32,632 nucleotides of DNA, taken from a virus. The stretch's first letter is position 1, and every line of letters starts with the position of its first letter. The DNA lies in IMG/VR virus record IMGVR_UViG_3300042898_005702, positions 1 through 32,632 of that record. One strand, written 5' to 3'. Below the pieces are notes generated by a model that saw only the letters and a list, made by a program, of their open reading frames with translations, was not told the origin of the DNA and did no database searches. Shown here piece after piece: positions 8,536 through 14,466 of this stretch. Position numbers and translations under genes: made by a program.

Positions 8536-8568
8536 TATGGGTGTAGAGAAATCTGCACCCATATTTTT
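8536..8568 (+). terminator. Rho-independent terminator after recA
   Basis: ATGGGTGTAGA (8537-8547) pairs with TCTGCACCCAT (8552-8562), with one G:U pair, closed by a GAAA tetraloop and followed by ATTTTT. It starts four bases after the recA stop and 14 bases before the primase TOPRIM gene. Confidence 0.9.
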
Positions 8569-8581
8569 GATAGAATGAATT

Positions 8582-9346
8582 ATGGAAGACTTATCAAGAT
8601 CTACCAACTTTGACCAATTCGTGAGAGATTTAACGAATAGTGAAAAAGTTAAAACCTACATACAATCTAGAAATCTTGATGACATACATATTGCCAACAA
8701 AGATTTAGGTTTTTGCTCTCCTTACTCTAAATATATGTTTCCATTACTGAGAGGGCGATTAATTGTTCCTATAAGAGATGTTCATGGAAGGTTGATTGCT
8801 TTAGCAGGAAGACAAGTACCAGATTTTATTGAAGTAACTAAAACATCTTTTTGGGATACATTTAAATCTGAACCCGCAAAAGCTGACGATAGAATTAATA
8901 AATGGCTTAAAGGAAAATGGATCAATGAACCTTATCAAAAATCCAGACATTTATTTAATTTAGATAGAGCAAAGAGCAGTATTAGAAATTGTAATTTTGT
9001 TTTCATTGTTGAGGGATATTTTGATGTGCTTATATTGAAGCAAAAAGGAATAGAAAATGTAGTTGCTTTATGTGGTACTGCTTTGTCTGAATATCACCTA
9101 GCTTTACTTTACAGATATTGCGACAGAGTTGTATTACTGCTTGATGGTGATGATGCTGGTAGATTGGCTTCAGAAAAAATTATTCAAAAGCTGAATGATA
9201 ACAATTTTATAGGGAAGATATTACATTTACCTGAAAAGTGCGATCCAGATGACTTTGTGATAAATTATGGTCCTCAAAATCTAATTGATGCTGCTAATCA
9301 ATTGCTAGATTTAGAGCAATCCTTCTTAAAAATAATAGTGAGTTAA
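8582..9346 (+). CDS. DnaG-type primase catalytic (TOPRIM) domain protein
   Basis: A 254-aa protein matching the catalytic half of bacterial DnaG: RGRLIVPIRDVHGRLIALAGR (about 57-77, the region before TOPRIM), then VEGYFDV (TOPRIM glutamate), CGTALSEYHL, LLDGDDAG (metal-binding aspartates) and DPDDFV. It makes RNA primers for lagging-strand synthesis. It lacks both the CHC2 zinc finger, encoded apart at 366-1019, and the C-terminal helicase-binding domain. There is no strong Shine-Dalgarno before ATG 8582. The gene directly follows a terminator, so it may have its own weak promoter or depend on readthrough. RecJ begins two bases after its last base. I am confident of the domain; cooperation with the separate zinc-finger protein is inferred. 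Confidence 0.9.
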   Translation: MEDLSRSTNFDQFVRDLTNSEKVKTYIQSRNLDDIHIANKDLGFCSPYSKYMFPLLRGRLIVPIRDVHGRLIALAGRQVPDFIEVTKTSFWDTFKSEPAKADDRINKWLKGKWINEPYQKSRHLFNLDRAKSSIRNCNFVFIVEGYFDVLILKQKGIENVVALCGTALSEYHLALLYRYCDRVVLLLDGDDAGRLASEKIIQKLNDNNFIGKILHLPEKCDPDDFVINYGPQNLIDAANQLLDLEQSFLKIIVS

Positions 9347-9347
9347 A

Positions 9348-11147
9348 ATGCAAGAATTTGAAAATGTTTGGAAACTAAAAAAGTTTGATCGACAAATGTC
9401 AGCTCAATTTGCTGAAGAGTTGAATGTTGCTACGCCTATTGCAAATATTCTTGCTGGTAGAGGATTAAAGTCTTTAAAAGAAGTTGAGAAGTATTGCCGA
9501 ACAGATATAAATGCTCTCAGAAATCCATTTTTATTACCTGATATTCGTCCTGTTTTGGATAGATTGCATAAAGCCCTAGACAACAATGAAAAGATCTTTG
9601 TTTGGGGAGATTATGATGTTGATGGAATTACGGCAACATCAGTAGTCGTTACAGCTCTCAGGAAAATGAAAGCAAATCTTATTTATAAAGTCCCACACAG
9701 GATGGAAGATGGTTACGATATCAAAGTTCATTCTGTTGACCAAGCAATTGAAGCAGAAGCAGACTTACTTTTTTCTGTAGACTGTGGGATTGTTGCTTTT
9801 GAAACTGCTGAATATGCTAAACAAAAGAAGCTTGACCTAATTATTACTGACCACCACCATCCTTCAGAAGATGGAAAGATTCCTGATTGTATTGGTGTAG
9901 TCAATCCAAACAGAGATGATCCGAATTACCCAGGACATCTTTTTACAAACGAATCTAACAAAGATTTTAAGCGTTATCCTTTCGATGCTTTGGCTGGTGT
10001 TGGAATTGCATTTAAAGTGATGCTTGCTTTGGCAAAAGAGCGTAGTTTTGATGTCAGAGAAATGATTGACGAACTTGTTGAATATGTTGCTTTGGGTACT
10101 GTTGCTGACGTTGCTCCTATGCTTGATGAAAATAAAGCTATGGTGGCTTATGGCTGTCAAAGACTATCCAATACAAGAAAGCCAGGTATTCAGCAATTAC
10201 TCAAAATTGCTGGTGTAAAAGAAGTAGACACTTTTAGTATAGGTTTTCAGTTAGGTCCAAGAATTAATGCTATTGGAAGACTTGCTGATGCTGGAACTGC
10301 TTTGGATTTACTTTTAGAAACAAGTGAATCAAGGGCAGAAAAACTCGCTAAAGAACTTGATAGTGCCAACCGCAAACGTCAATTACAACAAGAAAAAGCT
10401 GTTGAAGATGCCATAGCTTATGTTGAACAAAACTTTGATTTGGCTAACACTTATATCTTAGTTGTTGGGCATAAAGAGTGGCATCCCGGATTGATTGGAC
10501 TAATTGCTGGGAAGCTTGTTGAAAAGTTTAATAAACCCACATTAGTCTGTTCATTTAAAGAAGATGGATACGCTAAAGGTTCATGTAGATCCTTAAGAGA
10601 TTTCAATATTCTTAATGCTCTAAAATCTGAAAAAGCATGGGCGTTATTTAAGAAGAGAGCAGATGGTTCTACCGTCTGCGGAGGACACGCTTTTGCTGCT
10701 GGATTTGAGCTTTCTATAGACAATATTCCAGCAATGAGTGATGCTTTAAATGAATATGCTGCAAATATCATTGGTCAATTATCAGAAGTCAAAGTTGTAG
10801 ATTTTGATTCCAGAATTGAGCCAGGTGATATCAATGAGAAAGTTTTTGGTCAGTTAGTCAGATTGTCTCCTTTTGGCTCTGGAAACGAAACTCCAATATT
10901 TGTATGCACTAAATTGAAAGTTATTGAGGCTAAAACTTTAACAAGTGGAAAACATTTGAAGTTAAAAGTTTCCGACCCTGATTCAAGACAATGGATAAAC
11001 GTTAATGCTTGGAGAAAAGGCCATTTAGCGGATCATTTTAAGGAAGGGTCTTTAGTTGACTTAGCCTTCACAATGTCTATAGATGAATGGCAGGGCAGAA
11101 AGAGCTTAACATTGACAACTGTTGATATAAAGCCACATACACAGTAA
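9348..11147 (+). CDS. recJ: Single-strand-specific 5'-3' exonuclease RecJ
   Basis: A 599-aa DHH-family phosphoesterase. Motifs in order: VWGDYDVDGITA (86-97, motif I), FSVDCG (142-147), ITDHHHP (166-172, the DHH motif), GTVADVAPM (about 252-260), LGPRINAIGRL, then the DHHA1 domain with the glycine-rich CGGHAFAAGF and a C-terminal OB-fold-like region (FDSRIEPGDINEKVFGQLVRLSPFGSGNETP). This covers all domains of bacterial RecJ. It degrades 5'-ended single strands in recombination and mismatch or base-excision repair. It probably works with the RecA-type and SSB proteins just upstream. The start lies immediately after the TOPRIM gene's stop. No unusual substitution was seen in the metal-binding motifs. 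Confidence 0.95.
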   Translation: MQEFENVWKLKKFDRQMSAQFAEELNVATPIANILAGRGLKSLKEVEKYCRTDINALRNPFLLPDIRPVLDRLHKALDNNEKIFVWGDYDVDGITATSVVVTALRKMKANLIYKVPHRMEDGYDIKVHSVDQAIEAEADLLFSVDCGIVAFETAEYAKQKKLDLIITDHHHPSEDGKIPDCIGVVNPNRDDPNYPGHLFTNESNKDFKRYPFDALAGVGIAFKVMLALAKERSFDVREMIDELVEYVALGTVADVAPMLDENKAMVAYGCQRLSNTRKPGIQQLLKIAGVKEVDTFSIGFQLGPRINAIGRLADAGTALDLLLETSESRAEKLAKELDSANRKRQLQQEKAVEDAIAYVEQNFDLANTYILVVGHKEWHPGLIGLIAGKLVEKFNKPTLVCSFKEDGYAKGSCRSLRDFNILNALKSEKAWALFKKRADGSTVCGGHAFAAGFELSIDNIPAMSDALNEYAANIIGQLSEVKVVDFDSRIEPGDINEKVFGQLVRLSPFGSGNETPIFVCTKLKVIEAKTLTSGKHLKLKVSDPDSRQWINVNAWRKGHLADHFKEGSLVDLAFTMSIDEWQGRKSLTLTTVDIKPHTQ

Positions 11148-11153
11148 ATTATA

Positions 11154-11182
11154 TTTACATTTTAATACTTGCAAACTATAAT
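11154..11182 (+). promoter_or_regulatory. Sigma-70-type promoter for the zinc-finger sigma-like gene
   Basis: TTTACA (11154-11159), a 17-base spacer and TATAAT (11177-11182) match the housekeeping consensus at 11 of 12 positions. A start is expected near 11189, inside the left arm of the inverted repeat that follows. It lies in the recJ gap, directed at the gene at 11225. Confidence 0.7.
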
Positions 11183-11215
11183 AAGCCACATTAATACTAA
11201 TTTAATGTGGCTTAT
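11181..11215. repeat. 14-bp perfect inverted repeat, candidate operator
   Basis: ATAAGCCACATTAA (11181-11194) and TTAATGTGGCTTAT (11202-11215) are perfect inverted copies around a 7-base centre. The left arm overlaps the -10 box and the expected transcription start. A transcript from this promoter would therefore lack part of the left arm, which favours a protein-binding operator over an RNA hairpin. For transcripts reading through from recJ it would form a hairpin, but there is no U-tract, so it is not a typical terminator. Confidence 0.65.
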
Positions 11216-11224
11216 AGGTATATC

Positions 11225-12211
11225 ATGCAAGAAAGTGAAGTTCTAAATAAGAGTTCTAAAAGTTTTACAGGTCATCAAGAAAAGCTAGAATTTGCAATTT
11301 TAAAATATCAGAAAGCTTTAGCTAGTGGAAACGTAAGAATTATAGATAATGCATACAAAAATGTTGTTAAATTGTATCCACCAATGATGCACTTACAAGA
11401 ATGGTACACACAGTATCACTATTTGTATGATTCTCTCGAAGATTTTCAACAAGACTATATAAGAATATTTTGTAATGTTTTATCAGCTTGGAAACCACGA
11501 AATGCCAGAAAAATATCTAGATATGATGGCACAGGTGAGTTTAAGAATTATTTTATTGGTGCATTACAACATAATTATATTAATTTAGTTAAAGCTGATA
11601 ATGCTGGTAAAAGAAATCCATCTTGTAAATGTCCTATGTGTGAGAAATGGGTCAATCCTCTTTCCACCCATTTAAGAGCTGACCATGTTGACTTACTATG
11701 GCAACAACTTAAAATTAATGGTCATAATATCGAAGCTCTTACAAATTGTCCACTTTGTAAATCACACAAACTACCTAGACAATATAATTGTTTAATTGAT
11801 GAAGGCGAAATCTGTACTGGTGCTGGAGATTGCGCTGAATGTAAAAAAGTTGGAATTAACAATGCAATCAGAAAGCATATGTTGTCTAAGCATTCAACTC
11901 TTTTATTCCAAAGATTTAACGAAACTTATCCTGGATATCAGACAGTGTCACCAAGAGCTTTGAGTATTTACACTAATGAAGATGAAGATGGTGACGAAGG
12001 TTGTTATTATGACAAAGTTCAGGAAAGAAATAATTTAAATAACTTAATGTCTATGGAATTAAATGATGTTGAAAATAAGATTCTTTCTACTATTCTAAAT
12101 GGTTCTACAACCTTAAAATTTGACGCTGCTTTGTATAATTGTTCTATCGAAGAGTTTAATGATGCGGTTGATGGTCTGAGAGATAAGATGTCAATTGCAG
12201 GATTGGAATAA
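11225..12211 (+). CDS. Sigma-70-like protein with inserted C2H2-type zinc fingers
   Basis: A 328-aa protein. Residues about 66-125 (YLYDSLEDFQQDYIRIFCNV…RYDGTGEFKNYFIGALQHNYI) fit sigma region 2: a D-x(2)-Q helix followed by the 'fixed-length pass through a core' pattern seen in ECF and late phage sigma factors. Residues about 275-322 (LNDVENKILSTILNGST…LYNCSIEEFNDAVDGLR) fit region 4. Between them is a Cys/His-rich block: C136-x2-C139-x9-H149-x4-H154, C175-x2-C178, and C203-x2-C206-x11-H218-x4-H223. The first and last have classic C2H2 spacing. An acidic linker (NEDEDGDEG) precedes region 4. I prefer ATG 11225 to GTG 11207, which lies inside the inverted repeat. It probably redirects host RNA polymerase; the sigma assignment rests on patterns and needs a profile search. 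Confidence 0.6.
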   Translation: MQESEVLNKSSKSFTGHQEKLEFAILKYQKALASGNVRIIDNAYKNVVKLYPPMMHLQEWYTQYHYLYDSLEDFQQDYIRIFCNVLSAWKPRNARKISRYDGTGEFKNYFIGALQHNYINLVKADNAGKRNPSCKCPMCEKWVNPLSTHLRADHVDLLWQQLKINGHNIEALTNCPLCKSHKLPRQYNCLIDEGEICTGAGDCAECKKVGINNAIRKHMLSKHSTLLFQRFNETYPGYQTVSPRALSIYTNEDEDGDEGCYYDKVQERNNLNNLMSMELNDVENKILSTILNGSTTLKFDAALYNCSIEEFNDAVDGLRDKMSIAGLE

Positions 12212-12225
12212 TCAAAGGAAATATT

Positions 12226-12600
12226 ATGGAAGATTTTTCAGAAGTTAATGAAACAGAAGTTAAGAAAATTGGTTTCAAAGATACAAGAACATTAAGGGCT
12301 AGAGGAGGAGATCCAAATGATCCAGATCATGGTAAACGTCCTACAGATCCAGTGGGTTTGTCCAGAAGTATTTTGCATGTTTTGAAAGATAATGAGTATG
12401 TAAGAGTTCTCTCAGTCGGTCCTACAGCTTTAAGTTCTGTCATGTCAGCTTTTCGTTTAGCATCAAGAGAAGTTGAGAGCTTGACTAATGGTTCTGTGTT
12501 AGTCTGTAGACAGTCTGAATATACTGCAGAAATTGGTGGAAAGAAGGCTAAGGGAATATCTACAAGAATATTTGCAATCAACATTAAGTTTGCGCTATAA
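12226..12600 (+). CDS. SpoVS-like (Alba-fold) protein
   Basis: A 124-aa protein. Residues about 42-123 (GLSRSILHVLKDNEYVRVLSVGPTALSSVMSAFRLAS…) line up with the SpoVS family: an N-terminal helix equivalent to SVAGALAGVLRE, a strand followed by GAGALNQAVKAVAIAR, and a closing strand-rich part (IFAINIKFAL) equivalent to the SpoVS C-terminus. SpoVS is a small Alba-like nucleic-acid-binding protein that influences sporulation timing and division in Bacillus. The first 40 residues are an added charged, probably flexible tail. AAAGGA precedes the start. It follows the zinc-finger sigma-like gene by 14 bases and likely shares its transcript, hinting at a regulatory or nucleoid-related role. Identification is from memory of the family pattern. 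Confidence 0.68.
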   Translation: MEDFSEVNETEVKKIGFKDTRTLRARGGDPNDPDHGKRPTDPVGLSRSILHVLKDNEYVRVLSVGPTALSSVMSAFRLASREVESLTNGSVLVCRQSEYTAEIGGKKAKGISTRIFAINIKFAL

Positions 12601-12601
12601 T
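12572..12601 (+). promoter_or_regulatory. Candidate promoter giving a leaderless deaminase transcript
   Basis: TTGCAA (12572-12577), an 18-base spacer and TATAAT (12596-12601) lie inside the end of the SpoVS-like gene. A start about seven bases after the -10 falls at 12608-12610, exactly at the ATG of the deaminase gene, which has no Shine-Dalgarno. Confidence 0.5.
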
Positions 12602-12620
12602 TCTTCCTAATGGAAGAATT
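12599..12620 (+). repeat. Hairpin with the deaminase start codon in its loop
   Basis: AATTCTTCC (12599-12607) and GGAAGAATT (12612-12620) form a perfect 9-bp stem closed by TAAT. The ATG at 12610-12612 spans the loop and first pair. It has no U-tract, so it does not look like a terminator. It could hide the start on read-through mRNA while leaving a leaderless mRNA free. Confidence 0.5.
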
Positions 12621-13068
12621 AGCAATCAAAAGAGCCCTAAGAATTATGTTCCAAGAATGGAAACAAGATAATTCTAGGGCTTCTTTTCATTATGCATTCG
12701 CCTTAAGAAAATCAAAAGTTATTGCTATTGGTAAAAATAATATTTCTGATGGTTCTCGAACAGCCTTAAAAATTGGAAGATCTTTAAATATAAATAAGTG
12801 GAAAGAGTATCCCTATTTACATGCTGAGTGTGATGTAATTAGTCAAATCAAAGATAAATACTATTCTAAAGAAATTATAATTATTAGCTTAAGAATTAAC
12901 AGAACTGGTCAATTTAGATTGGCAAAACCATGTCAACATTGCCAAAAGGTATTAGATATTTTAGGGTATTATAATGTCTGGTGGTCTTTAACTAATGAAG
13001 ACAAGAGCGGAAACCTCATCCTCTCTAACAACAAAGAAAGTATTAATTTTAAACATGGAAAGCTCTGA
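12610..13068 (+). CDS. Zinc-dependent nucleoside/nucleotide deaminase-like protein (CDA fold)
   Basis: A 152-aa protein with the cytidine deaminase signature: H71-A-E73 (YLHAECDVI), where H71 binds zinc and E73 is the proton shuttle, and P107-C108-x2-C111 (KPCQHCQKVL), which supplies the other two zinc ligands. The preceding strand (RASFHYAFALRKSKVIAIGKN) is typical of the fold. The substrate could be dCMP, (deoxy)cytidine or another base. Given RNR and dUTPase downstream, a role in making dUMP for thymidylate synthesis is reasonable but unproved. A standard dCMP deaminase would usually have an extra N-terminal zinc site, not evident here. No Shine-Dalgarno is present; see the leaderless promoter and start-codon hairpin. 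Confidence 0.8.
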   Translation: MEELAIKRALRIMFQEWKQDNSRASFHYAFALRKSKVIAIGKNNISDGSRTALKIGRSLNINKWKEYPYLHAECDVISQIKDKYYSKEIIIISLRINRTGQFRLAKPCQHCQKVLDILGYYNVWWSLTNEDKSGNLILSNNKESINFKHGKL

Positions 13069-13480
13069 TTGGAAGAAAAAGAAGAAGGATTTTTTAGAGC
13101 AATATTTCAGTTCTCAAGCAGACGAAAACAGCAATTTTTTTAAGGTTGCACACAATCAAAACGAGAATAAAAAGTATGCTGCTGGCACTCCCTGGACAAC
13201 GCTGATCAAGGATTCATCACAAGTGAATTCTCGTGTCTTCGTGCGTGAAAATTATCATAATCATGATATATTTAGCACTGATGATGACTTAGGGAAAGCC
13301 ATACTGACATGTGCTGTTAAAAAAGCTGCATACAACTTAAATATGTTAACTGAAAAAGAATTATTTGAGATTTATGAAGCTATTAAAAACCACTTTTCAG
13401 ATAGCAATTTTAATGGCAAAGATTTAATTACGATTGTCAAATTATTAAGAGACTTAGATCACGAAGAACTATTCAATTAA
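13055..13480 (+). CDS. Hypothetical protein, 141 aa
   Basis: Not recognised. The open frame reaches up to 12995, but ATG 13055 is chosen because it gives a normal 14-base overlap with the deaminase end and a natural N-terminus (MESSDWKKKKKDFLEQYF), rather than a 74-base overlap. The beginning is lysine-rich. The middle (AAGTPWTTLIKDSSQVNSRV) is polar, and the last 60 residues look helical. No metal-binding, nucleotide-binding or membrane motifs are visible. It ends 12 bases before nrdB, so it probably belongs to the same nucleotide-metabolism transcript. Confidence 0.6.
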   Translation: MESSDWKKKKKDFLEQYFSSQADENSNFFKVAHNQNENKKYAAGTPWTTLIKDSSQVNSRVFVRENYHNHDIFSTDDDLGKAILTCAVKKAAYNLNMLTEKELFEIYEAIKNHFSDSNFNGKDLITIVKLLRDLDHEELFN

Positions 13481-13492
13481 GAGAGAAAATAA

Positions 13493-14455
13493 ATGGAAAA
13501 GATTTTAGAAGAAAATAAGAACAGGTTTGTGTTGTTTCCGCTTCAGCACCATGACATTTGGGAATTTTACAAAAAGGCTCAAGCTTCCTTTTGGACAGCT
13601 GAAGAAATTGATCTTTCATCTGATTTATCTGACTGGGAGAAGTTGAATCCTGGTGAGCAGCATTTCGTTAAGCATGTTTTGGCATTTTTTGCTGCATCAG
13701 ATGGAATTGTAAATGAAAATCTTGCTGAAAACTTTGTTTCAGAAGTTCAATATACCGAAGCAAAATTTTTCTATGGTTTCCAAATTATGATGGAGAATAT
13801 TCACTCGGAGACATATTCACTTCTTATCGACACATACATTAAAGATAAAGAAGAACAGAACCATCTTTTTAACGCAATTGACACAGTTCCAGCCGTTCAA
13901 AAGAAAGCTGAATGGGCTCTGAAGTGGATTGGTTCTGAATCTTTTGTTGAGCGTATAATTGCTTTTGCAGCTGTTGAGGGAATTTTCTTCTCTGGCTCTT
14001 TCTGTTCAATTTTCTGGTTGAAGAAGCGTGGATTAATGCCTGGTCTTTCTTTCTCTAATGAATTGATTTCTCGTGATGAGGGATTGCACACAGACTTTGC
14101 AGTTCATCTTTACAAGCATCATATTCAAGATAAGCTTTCTAAAGAAAGACTTATTGAAATTATTGACTCTGCTTTGACAATTGAAAAAGAATTTATTACA
14201 GAAGCACTTCCAGTAAGTTTGATTGGCATGAACTCTGATTTGATGAAGCAATATTTGGAATATGTTTCTGATCGTCTTTTGATTGACTTGGGTGTTGGAA
14301 AGATCTATAATTCTGAGAACCCATTTGATTTCATGAAGAATATTGCTATGGAAAACAAAACAAACTTCTTTGAGAAGCGTGTTGGTGAATATTCTAAGCA
14401 AGGTGTTGGATCAAAGCCAGATACAGTCCAATTTTCTACAGAAGAAGATTTTTAA
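13493..14455 (+). CDS. nrdB: Ribonucleotide reductase class Ia beta subunit (eukaryote-like R2)
   Basis: A 320-aa radical-generating subunit that supports reduction of ribonucleoside diphosphates. The likely radical tyrosine is Y108 in [18 protein letters not shown], equivalent to Tyr177 of mouse R2. Di-iron ligands are visible as D70 (FAASDG), E101 and H104 (MENIH), the Glu of [12 protein letters not shown], and the Glu and His of [10 protein letters not shown]. Wording such as [11 protein letters not shown] and the C-terminal FSTEEDF tail, which docks onto R1, are far closer to eukaryotic R2 (…TLDADF) than to E. coli NrdB. The length is shorter than mammalian R2 because the long N-terminal extension is absent. 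It is followed after 11 bases by nrdA. A complete and probably active subunit. Confidence 0.97.
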   Translation: MEKILEENKNRFVLFPLQHHDIWEFYKKAQASFWTAEEIDLSSDLSDWEKLNPGEQHFVKHVLAFFAASDGIVNENLAENFVSEVQYTEAKFFYGFQIMMENIHSETYSLLIDTYIKDKEEQNHLFNAIDTVPAVQKKAEWALKWIGSESFVERIIAFAAVEGIFFSGSFCSIFWLKKRGLMPGLSFSNELISRDEGLHTDFAVHLYKHHIQDKLSKERLIEIIDSALTIEKEFITEALPVSLIGMNSDLMKQYLEYVSDRLLIDLGVGKIYNSENPFDFMKNIAMENKTNFFEKRVGEYSKQGVGSKPDTVQFSTEEDF

Positions 14456-14466
14456 GGTAAGAAAAT

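Noticed and set aside
11181-11215. Terminator after recJ
   Set aside because: The stem is long and perfect but no U-tract follows and it lies on top of a good -10 box, so an operator is more likely.
14033-14401. Minus-strand reading frame of 122 codons opposite nrdB
   Set aside because: It is a shadow of nrdB with no ribosome-binding site and no recognisable protein features; the plus-strand gene is certain.
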